Assembly (NCBI GenBank): GCA_016199905.1
Contig: JACQFU010000041.1
Location: 1 to 11,461, forward strand
DNA length: 11,461 bases
Source of the DNA: Candidatus Wallbacteria bacterium
GTDB lineage: Bacteria > Muiribacteriota > UBA6191 > JACPRK01
Reading direction: 5' to 3'
Position 1 is the first letter of the stretch, and every line of letters begins with the position of its first letter. A program made the position numbers and the translations under genes. Below, piece by piece: positions 5,685 to 11,461 of the stretch. A model generated the notes under the pieces. That model was not told the DNA's origin, searched no databases, and saw only the letters and a list, made by a program, of their open reading frames with translations.

Positions 5685-6164
5685 ATGGACCTCGAGAGAG
5701 AAGGCCTGCCCGTCGTGTTCTACACGGATCGCGGCATCCTCAAAGGCAAGATCGCGCTGTTCGAGGGTTCCGAAGTCCCCGATGCGGTGCAGCTCACGCA
5801 CACGGGTCCGCCGATGGTGCGCCTGGTGGACGCCAGCCTGCTCGACTTCGAGTTTCGCGTCGTGCTGCGGGCGCGCGAAATGGCTGTCAACAAGAACGCC
5901 ATCCTCTTCGCCTACGAGGACGAGCAGGCCGCCGATCTCACCCGCCTCAAGGGCATGATCTCCAACGAGGACTACGAAGCCGCCGCGGCAGAGGTCGAGC
6001 GACTGTTGCTGACGAACCAGCGGGACGCCGAGTTGTTCTACCTCTCGGGGCTGGTGTTCGAGCGCTTCGAGGGCGATCCCCGCGCCCGGGAGTGCTTCCA
6101 GAAAGCGCTCGACCTCATCCTGGACGACAAGTTCCGCGCCGTCGTCTCGCGCCACCTGGCGTGA
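5685..6164 (+). CDS. Unknown 159-residue protein with beta-rich N-terminus and TPR-like C-terminus, linked to pgk
   Basis: No signal peptide is visible, so it should be cytoplasmic. Residues 9-79 are beta-rich (VVFYTDRGILKGKIALFEGS, later MVRLVDASLLDFEF and AVNKNAILFAYEDE). They resemble small uncharacterised beta domains with the pattern T-x-x-G-x-L-x-G-x-I; DUF6812 is a possible but unverified match. Residues 84-148 look like one and a half TPR-type helix pairs: LKGMISNEDYEAAAAEVERL, then DAELFYLSGLVFERFEGDPR and ARECFQKALDLIL. The ATG at 5685 has no Shine-Dalgarno. The reading frame is open far upstream through pgk, but that part is shadow. The 20-base gap without a terminator suggests co-expression with phosphoglycerate kinase. 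The function is not deducible. Confidence 0.8.
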   Translation: MDLEREGLPVVFYTDRGILKGKIALFEGSEVPDAVQLTHTGPPMVRLVDASLLDFEFRVVLRAREMAVNKNAILFAYEDEQAADLTRLKGMISNEDYEAAAAEVERLLLTNQRDAELFYLSGLVFERFEGDPRARECFQKALDLILDDKFRAVVSRHLA

Positions 6165-6171
6165 GGGCGCG

Positions 6172-6361
6172 TGATATGCTCTGCGTCGAACAGCGACGAA
6201 CGTTGTCCCGTTGAGCGCCAGCGGGGATGGACTGAAGAGAACTGTTCGGACCCGGCAGTACGGGATCGACAGTGAGGAGCTGGCCCTGGGGGGACACGGT
6301 CGCCACCGATCGTGATTGATGCCGCGCCGGATCGAGACCGGCAGGCACGGGAGGTCGCAGT
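6172..6361 (+). promoter_or_regulatory. Leader region of the CARDB gene: possible extended -10, hairpins and ribosome binding site
   Basis: This ~200-base gap holds a possible extended -10 box (TG at 6172-6173, TATGCT at 6175-6180) without a clear -35. Two hairpins are visible: 6206-6226 (CCCGTTG with CAGCGGG, loop AGCGC, one G-T pair) and an imperfect one at 6242-6272 with core CCCG/CGGG. A good Shine-Dalgarno GGGAGGT (6349-6355) stands 6 bases before the ATG at 6362. The hairpins match no riboswitch I know and lack T-tracts. Confidence 0.4.
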
Positions 6362-8005
6362 ATGGCTTCCATCGGCAGGTCCTCGGCGTCTAGCCGGTTT
6401 GTCCTTCCGCTCCTGGCAATGCTGGCGTACGCCGGCTCTCTCGGCGCGCAGCCGATGCCGGACCTGATCGCGGCCAACGTCTCCGGCCCGGCGGCCGCGA
6501 CTGTCGGCGGTTCGTTCACGGTTTCCGGCAGCGTGTTGAATGTTTCGCCGACGACGGGTGCTCCACCGTGTTTCGCGGATTTCGTTCTCTCCGGCAACCC
6601 CGCGCTCGACCCGCCCGGCCTGCTGATCGGCCGCGTCCAGGCGCCGACAATCGGACCCAATGGAGCCAGCAACGTCATTGGCACCTTTCCGATTCCGGCC
6701 GGTTTTGCGGCGGGTCGCTACTACGTCGGGCTCATCGCGGACAGCACCTCCCTGGTCCCGGAGCTGGTCGAGAACAACAATGGGGCCGCCTCCGAGGCCG
6801 CGGTTTCCGTGGCCGCGGACAGCTCGACCACGGCCCCGAGACCGGGAATCGACCTGGTCGCCGAGGCCGTGTTCGGCCCGACCCCGGTGGGCACCAACGG
6901 GCCCATCGCGTTGGCTGCCAGCGTCCGAAACCTGGGCGACACGACCGCGGGGCCGTGCGACGTGGGGTTCTCGCTGGAGCCCGATCCGCCGTTCACGAAC
7001 GGAGTTGGCCTGGGAAGTGTCCGCCTGTCCGGCCTGGCCCCGGGTGCCCGCGCCCAGCTGCAACCCAGCTTCATGGTCCAACCTGGCCTCGCCGCCGGCG
7101 AGTACTGGCTCGGGATGAACGTCGACACAGGGTTCGTGGTGAGCGAGAGCGACAAATCCAACAACAGGATCGCCTCGCCGGGACAGATCCACATCACTTC
7201 AGTCCCTGCTGCCGATCTGGTCGCCGTTGCGCTCAGCGGGCCAGCGACCGCGCAAGGCGGCCAACCGATGCTCGTGAATGCGACTATCCGAAACATCGGA
7301 CGGGCCGACGCCCCGCCCTTCATCGCCGTCTTCTCGGCCTCACGGCTGAGGACTCCTCAGTCCGAAGACCGCACTCTCGGTGTCATTTGGGTTCCCGGCA
7401 TTCCAGCGGGAAAGGACGCCGTCCTATCCCGGCAGTTGGGCGTGTCGTACGGCATTCCGGCTGGCCAGTACTACATCAATCTGTTTGCGGACTGGACGAA
7501 CTTCGTGCCCGAACTCGACAGGTCCAACAACAGCCTGTTCAGCCAGTCGCCGTTCAGCCTCACGACCGCCGGCGAATTCAATTGCACGCCGAGCAGCTGC
7601 GCCGATCTGCAATGCACCAATGTCCTGGTGCCGCCCTCGGCGCGGGCAGGTCGCGCGATCGTGATCTCGGGAACGGTGAAGAACGTCGGGCCCGTGGCGG
7701 TGGGCCCCTTCGACCTCACCGCCGTCCTCAGCCCGTACCCCCGGATCGACATGGTCAGCCGGTCGCCGGAGCGGTCGGCCTCAACTTCACGCCCTACCCG
7801 GGCTTGGCCGCATTGTCGGAGGCCCCGGCCCAGGGAACCTTCTATGTCCCGCCGGGCGTCCCCCCCGGCAACTACTACGTGTTCCTGGGAGCGGATGGCT
7901 TTGGTGCCGTGGCCGAGTCCAACAAGCTCAATCAGTTCAGCGTCTCGCAAGGGCAGGTCTCCATCTCGGGCTTCGACGGGCGGGGCGCGAGCCTGCCCGA
8001 TCTGA
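6362..8005 (+). CDS. Large exported CARDB-repeat protein, N-terminal part (frame broken near 7740)
   Basis: The gene begins with a signal peptide (hydrophobic FVLPLLAMLAYAGSLGA, cleavage after Ala29), so the product is exported. Three complete CARDB (cell-adhesion-related, Ig-like) domains follow, beginning near residues 33, 162 and 283, and a fourth starts near 413. Each opens with a (P/A)DL(I/V) motif, has an S/T-(V/I)-R-N-(L/I/V)-G core strand, then AG-x-YY/YW-x-(G/N)-L/M and ends with E-x-(D/N)-x-(S/N)NN. Real coding ends near codon 460: beyond the C5 run at 7738-7742 the sequence turns into Arg/Ser/Pro-rich non-coding frame, while the fourth domain continues in the -1 frame to 10854. So the stop at 8005 is an artefact of the frame break. 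The ATG at 6362 has GGGAGGT 6 bases upstream. Such proteins are typically surface or secreted adhesion or scaffold proteins; ligand unknown. Confidence 0.85.
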   Translation: MASIGRSSASSRFVLPLLAMLAYAGSLGAQPMPDLIAANVSGPAAATVGGSFTVSGSVLNVSPTTGAPPCFADFVLSGNPALDPPGLLIGRVQAPTIGPNGASNVIGTFPIPAGFAAGRYYVGLIADSTSLVPELVENNNGAASEAAVSVAADSSTTAPRPGIDLVAEAVFGPTPVGTNGPIALAASVRNLGDTTAGPCDVGFSLEPDPPFTNGVGLGSVRLSGLAPGARAQLQPSFMVQPGLAAGEYWLGMNVDTGFVVSESDKSNNRIASPGQIHITSVPAADLVAVALSGPATAQGGQPMLVNATIRNIGRADAPPFIAVFSASRLRTPQSEDRTLGVIWVPGIPAGKDAVLSRQLGVSYGIPAGQYYINLFADWTNFVPELDRSNNSLFSQSPFSLTTAGEFNCTPSSCADLQCTNVLVPPSARAGRAIVISGTVKNVGPVAVGPFDLTAVLSPYPRIDMVSRSPERSASTSRPTRAWPHCRRPRPREPSMSRRASPPATTTCSWERMALVPWPSPTSSISSASRKGRSPSRASTGGARACPI

Positions 8006-10854
8006 TCGGAGAGTCTCTCGACGCGCCCGCTACGCTGCCCCCGGGAGGCAGCGTCACGCTGAGCGGTTCGGTGCGCAATATCGGCAGTGCGGACGTCAAC
8101 GGTTTCGTCGTGGGGCTGTTTGCGAGTCCAACCCGCAAACTCGACGCGTCTTCGGTCAACCTGGCCTTCGTCCAGCTCACCGGTGTCCTGTCCGCCGGCG
8201 GAGTGGTTCCTGTCGTCTCGGCCGTACACGTGCCGCAGCTTCCGGCCGGGAGGTGGTACGTGGGGATGAATGTCGATCAGGCCCAGCTGGTCGTCGAAGC
8301 GAACAAGAACAACAACATCTTCTTCGCGGACGCGGCATCCGTGGTGCCGGCCGCTGCCGGCGGAGCGAACTTGCCCGATCTGATCTCGGAGTTCGTCCAC
8401 GGTTCCGGCTCTGCCCGGGCTGGTGATGCAATTGAAGTCAAAGGGTCCATCAGAAACATATCTCCCGTCGACGTGGGCCCCTTCGACGTCGCTCTGGTGT
8501 TCGCGCGCAGCCTTCATGCCTCGGTCGGGGATTTGCCGCTCGGACGACTGCAGTTCCCCGAGTTGTTCGCCGGCCAGGCCGTCCCGATCTCGGCCTCCTT
8601 CGCCGTGCCTTCCACGATCGCGCCGGGCGGCTATCACGTGGGGATGATCGTCGACCCCGACGACAAGCTCTTCGAGCGCGACGAGGCCAACAACGTCGCA
8701 GTCGACCCCGCCACCATGGCCCTGGTCGGCGCTTCAGGTCAGGGGCTCCCCGACCTGGTGGCCGTCGACGCGACAGTCTCCGCCACGGCCGGCCCCGGCG
8801 GCACTGCAAGCTTCGGCGGCCACATCCGCAACGCCGGCCGGTTGGACGCGGGACCGTTCGTCGCAGCTTTCAGTCTTCGGAACATCGCCGCGCAGCCCGG
8901 AGCCGGCGGCCTACGCGCGGGCAGCGTCGCCGTATCGTCGCTCTCCACGGGCTCGACGGCCGCCGTGTCGGGAACGTTCCAGCTCCCGCCGTTCCTGCAG
9001 CCGGGCACCTACGCTCCTACCCTGGTGGCCGATGCAAACAACACGATTCCCGAAAACGACAAGTCCAACAACGCGGTCTCGGGACCAACGAGGCTCGACG
9101 TTGGCGGAGGCGGGGCCGGCGACGCCGCTCTCCCCGACCTGGTCCTTTTCTCTACCGGAGCCACGGCCACGACCAGGTTGGGCATGCCGTTCCCGGTCAG
9201 CGCGACCGGGCGAAACCTGGGCGCTGGCACCGGTTCGCCGTTTACCGTCGGATTTGCTCTGTCCCCGGCTCCGTTCGCCGGGCGCGACGCCATCGGGCTC
9301 GGCCACTTCCCCGTGGCGCCGCCAGTTCCAACGGGCGGCACCTTCTCGGTCTCGGGTCAGGTGGCGATCCCTTCCTTCGTGACCACGGGCAGCTACTACA
9401 TCGTGGGAATCGCCGACGACTCCGACGCGATCGCCGAATCCAACGAAGCCAACAACGTCGCCGCCGCAAACGCTCCCATCGCCGTCGCCGCCGCGAGCGC
9501 CGGACCGGCACTTCCGGACCTCGTCGTGGCCGGCGTGAACGGACCGGCCGGGGTGCAGGCAGGACAGACCATCGGAATGAAGGTGACCGTGCGCAACATA
9601 GGCCGGGCGCCCGCGGCGAACACCACGACGATCTTCCGATTGGGTTTCATCGATGCCGTCACGGGCGCTCTGACCAACCAGCGGCTGGAGCTGGGAAGGA
9701 TCAGCACGCCGCCCATTCCCCCGGACGGTTTTGTTCTCGTCTCCGCCAACGTCACGGTGCCTTCCACGGTCCCGCCGGGCGACTACTTCCTCGGCGCCAT
9801 TGCCAACAAGGTTACTCCCATCGCCGAGTCCGACTCGACCAACAACGCCAACAAAACGGGCAGCAAGCTGCGCGTCGTGGCCCCGGGCGAACCGGTGGTG
9901 CTGCTCTCCTTCTCGAAAGACCCGCTGCTCGTAACCCCGGGTCCGTTGCAACTCACGGCCAGGTTCACGGAGCCCGTGGCCGGCACGCCGACGATCGACA
10001 TCCTGCGTCCGGGCTCGGGCAACAGCGTGCGAGGCGCGGCGATGGCGATGCGGAACACCACCCGCTTCACCTTCGTCTACCCGGTCCAGGTCCAGGACGG
10101 ACAGACCGTCTTCGATGGTCCGACGGTGGTCAACATCTCGGCCCGCACGAGCCGAGACACCACGTTCCCGCAGCCGCTGAACAACGTGTTCAACATCGTC
10201 ACGACCGGCCGCGCTGCCTTGCGACCCTCCGCACTGCTGGCCGTCCCTTCGGTCCCCTCGTCCACGGCTCCCATCGTGCTGGCCGCGACGGTCGCCAACG
10301 ACGGCGGCTCGACCTTCGGTGCCGTCTCGGCCCAGTTCGAGGTCGACGGCATCCCGCGCCAGCGCTATGTGGTGTCGATTCCTCCAAACGCTACAGTCAC
10401 TCTTCCGACAGCGTCGATTCCGCCGCTGCCGGCCGGGCAGCACAGGATTTCGGTGGTCCTCGATCCGGACGGCCAGCTCTTCGGGAGCGGCACTTCGGCG
10501 CCTCGACTCGACCGGGTGCTGTCCGTCTCGCCGATTACGGCGGGGCTGAGTACCGGCTTCATGGCCGTCTCGGGGCACCTCCTCCACCAGGATGGGAGCG
10601 TGGTCTCCGATCTGCCCGGCGTGGTCGTCATCAACCAACGCTCTCGCGTGCGGCGCACGGCCATGGCCGACGGCGCCGGGTTCTTCAGCGTCCTCTTCGG
10701 CGACGCCTCTGCCGGCGACAGCACTCGTTCGGGCGACACGATCCTCCTGCACGCGCAGGATTCCTGGGCCCGCCCCCTCGCGCTGGCCCTGCCGAATCCT
10801 CCTCGATTCACGTTGACGGATCAGCAGATTCGAGCCGGACATGCTCGGCCTTGA
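7741..10854 (+). CDS. Large exported CARDB-repeat protein, continuation after the frame break
   Basis: This 1037-codon frame continues the fourth CARDB domain and has no credible start, ribosome binding site or signal peptide of its own. Five full CARDB domains follow, with LPDL motifs starting at 7993, 8371, 8746, 9130 and 9511, a steady 375-384-base period. Each ends in an E/D-rich x-NN turn (EANKNNN, RDEANN, NDKSNN, SNEANN, DSTNN). After these come an Ig-like domain (about 9890-10200, with LTARFTEPVAGTPTIDI), a tenth CARDB-like unit (about 10215-10540) and a carboxypeptidase-regulatory-like domain (about 10545-10830, GHLLHQDGSVVSDLPGVVV). The stop at 10852-10854 is followed at once by NHL coding in another frame, so it too may be an artefact. 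The boundary at 7741 is set by the frame break, not by a start codon. Confidence 0.8.
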   Translation, partial: PDRHGQPVAGAVGLNFTPYPGLAALSEAPAQGTFYVPPGVPPGNYYVFLGADGFGAVAESNKLNQFSVSQGQVSISGFDGRGASLPDLIGESLDAPATLPPGGSVTLSGSVRNIGSADVNGFVVGLFASPTRKLDASSVNLAFVQLTGVLSAGGVVPVVSAVHVPQLPAGRWYVGMNVDQAQLVVEANKNNNIFFADAASVVPAAAGGANLPDLISEFVHGSGSARAGDAIEVKGSIRNISPVDVGPFDVALVFARSLHASVGDLPLGRLQFPELFAGQAVPISASFAVPSTIAPGGYHVGMIVDPDDKLFERDEANNVAVDPATMALVGASGQGLPDLVAVDATVSATAGPGGTASFGGHIRNAGRLDAGPFVAAFSLRNIAAQPGAGGLRAGSVAVSSLSTGSTAAVSGTFQLPPFLQPGTYAPTLVADANNTIPENDKSNNAVSGPTRLDVGGGGAGDAALPDLVLFSTGATATTRLGMPFPVSATGRNLGAGTGSPFTVGFALSPAPFAGRDAIGLGHFPVAPPVPTGGTFSVSGQVAIPSFVTTGSYYIVGIADDSDAIAESNEANNVAAANAPIAVAAASAGPALPDLVVAGVNGPAGVQAGQTIGMKVTVRNIGRAPAANTTTIFRLGFIDAVTGALTNQRLELGRISTPPIPPDGFVLVSANVTVPSTVPPGDYFLGAIANKVTPIAESDSTNNANKTGSKLRVVAPGEPVVLLSFSKDPLLVTPGPLQLTARFTEPVAGTPTIDILRPGSGNSVRGAAMAMRNTTRFTFVYPVQVQDGQTVFDGPTVVNISARTSRDTTFPQPLNNVFNIVTTGRAALRPSALLAVPSVPSSTAPIVLAATVANDGGSTFGAVSAQFEVDGIPRQRYVVSIPPNATVTLPTASIPPLPAGQHRISVVLDPDGQLFGSGTSAPRLDRVLSVSPITAGLSTGFMAVSGHLLHQDGSVVSDLPGVVVINQRSRVRRTAMADGAGFFSVLFGDASAGDSTRSGDTILLHAQDSWARPLALALPNPPRFTLTDQQIRAGHARP

Positions 10855-10862
10855 ACAAGCCG

Positions 10863-11461
10863 ATGTCGCCCGTGTTCGCTCCAAATGGCGATCTCTACTT
10901 CTCCGACAGCAACAACAATCGAGTGCGCAAGGTGGACGCCGCCACGGGCCTTCTGTCGACCGTTGCGGGTACGGGCGCCCCCGGCTACTCGGGAGACACG
11001 GGCCCCGCGACGTCGGCGGCGCTCAAGTTCCCCGCCGCCCTCGCGCTCGACCGCGCCCTCGACCTTTTCATCGCCGACAACGGCAACCATCGCGTCCGGC
11101 TCGTCGACCACCGGACTGGATTCATCCGAACAGTTGTCGGCACCGGACTGAAAGGAGTCCCGACCGACGGCCCGGCCCTGTCGGCCAACCTGTCAGCCCC
11201 CGCCGGCCTGGCCCTGGATTCCTCCGGCCGGCTCTACATCTCGGACGCTGCGAACCACGTGGTCCTGGTGCTCCAGCCGGACGGAACTCTCCGCCGCTAT
11301 GCGGGAACGGGAAGCGTCGGCTTCTCCGGAGACGGCGGCCTCGCCTCGCAGGCCCAGCTCTCGTCACCTCGTGGCCTGGGCATCGACTCTGCCGGAAACC
11401 TGCTCGTCGCGGATCGGGGAAACAACCGAATCCGGAGAGTGGACCTCGACACGCAGACCAT
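10863..11461 (+). CDS. NHL-repeat beta-propeller (partial, runs off the window; probably continuous with the CARDB protein)
   Basis: The frame encodes four NHL repeats of about 55 residues and is still open at the window edge. The blades read GDLYFSDSNNNRVRKVD, LDLFIADNGNHRVRLVD, GRLYISDAANHVVLVLQ and GNLLVADRGNNRIRRVD. Between them are (V/Y)AGTG-x-x-G-(F/Y)-SGD-x-G-x-A linkers, typical of bacterial extracellular propellers. The ATG at 10863 is only a formal start: it lacks a Shine-Dalgarno and a signal peptide, and the family-typical ALNKP segment lies upstream of it in the same frame, which is open to at least 10743. This points to a one-base frame change joining it to the preceding CARDB frame. 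The product is probably the propeller end of that same secreted protein; a separate gene is the less likely alternative. Confidence 0.8.
   Translation, partial: MSPVFAPNGDLYFSDSNNNRVRKVDAATGLLSTVAGTGAPGYSGDTGPATSAALKFPAALALDRALDLFIADNGNHRVRLVDHRTGFIRTVVGTGLKGVPTDGPALSANLSAPAGLALDSSGRLYISDAANHVVLVLQPDGTLRRYAGTGSVGFSGDGGLASQAQLSSPRGLGIDSAGNLLVADRGNNRIRRVDLDTQT

Noticed and set aside
6149..6170. GCGCC/GGCGC inverted repeat at the end of the 159-residue gene as a terminator
   Set aside because: The stem is short and no T-tract follows, so an intrinsic terminator is not supported.
6206..6272. Cyclic-di-GMP or other known riboswitch in the CARDB leader
   Set aside because: Hairpins are present, but none of the conserved core sequences of GEMM or other classes that I know can be found.
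8911..10884. 657-codon open frame on the minus strand antisense to the CARDB gene
   Set aside because: It is rich in Arg, Gly and Asp with no domain pattern, and the plus strand carries clear CARDB repeats. It is the usual open shadow frame of high-GC coding sequence.

Overview
The window is high-GC bacterial chromosome with dense genes, exported repeat-rich proteins (TPR, CARDB, NHL) and a mix of Shine-Dalgarno starts and apparently leaderless starts. This suits a free-living Gram-negative-type soil or sediment bacterium. The CARDB/NHL content and the small gene behind pgk are reminiscent of Acidobacteriota and related phyla, but that placement is a low-confidence inference. I see no rRNA, tRNA, CRISPR array, insertion sequence or phage gene.

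Left part (1-2890): a LysR-type regulator, cut by the window edge, is transcribed leftward. It is divergent from a small exported protein built of three tandem ~28-residue repeats. The AT-rich gap between them holds two overlapping inverted repeats that abut a near-consensus promoter, so the regulator probably controls the small gene and itself. A strong intrinsic terminator closes the small gene. Next comes an exported protein with an N-terminal run of glycines every fourth residue and C-terminal TPR-like repeats, starting almost at its own transcription start, then a tiny lipoprotein-like ORF.

Middle part (2873-4348, minus strand): a gene for an exported protein with a BRCT-like C-terminal domain, followed by an MNT/HEPN (MntA-HepT, type VII) toxin-antitoxin pair with an 8-base overlap. 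HepT keeps the R-X4-H of its RNase motif, but the tyrosine normally AMPylated by MntA is replaced by Asp.

Right part (4415-11461, plus strand): phosphoglycerate kinase, preceded by four helically phased GCTGAA direct repeats and a -10 box so close to the ATG that the mRNA should be leaderless. It is followed after 20 bases by a 159-residue protein of unknown function with a TPR-like end. After a ~200-base leader comes a very large exported protein: nine CARDB domains, a further Ig-like domain, a tenth CARDB-like unit and a carboxypeptidase-regulatory-like domain. Its frame is broken once at a C5 run (7738-7742). A second frame change near 10830-10863 leads into an NHL beta-propeller that runs off the window. 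The two parts were probably one secreted CARDB-NHL protein, or the breaks are sequence errors.

The most unusual items are the exported BRCT-like protein, the HepT without its acceptor tyrosine, the phased repeats at pgk, the three-repeat small protein with its LysR operator, and the double frame break in the CARDB-NHL gene. No stretch over 300 bases lacks a gene.
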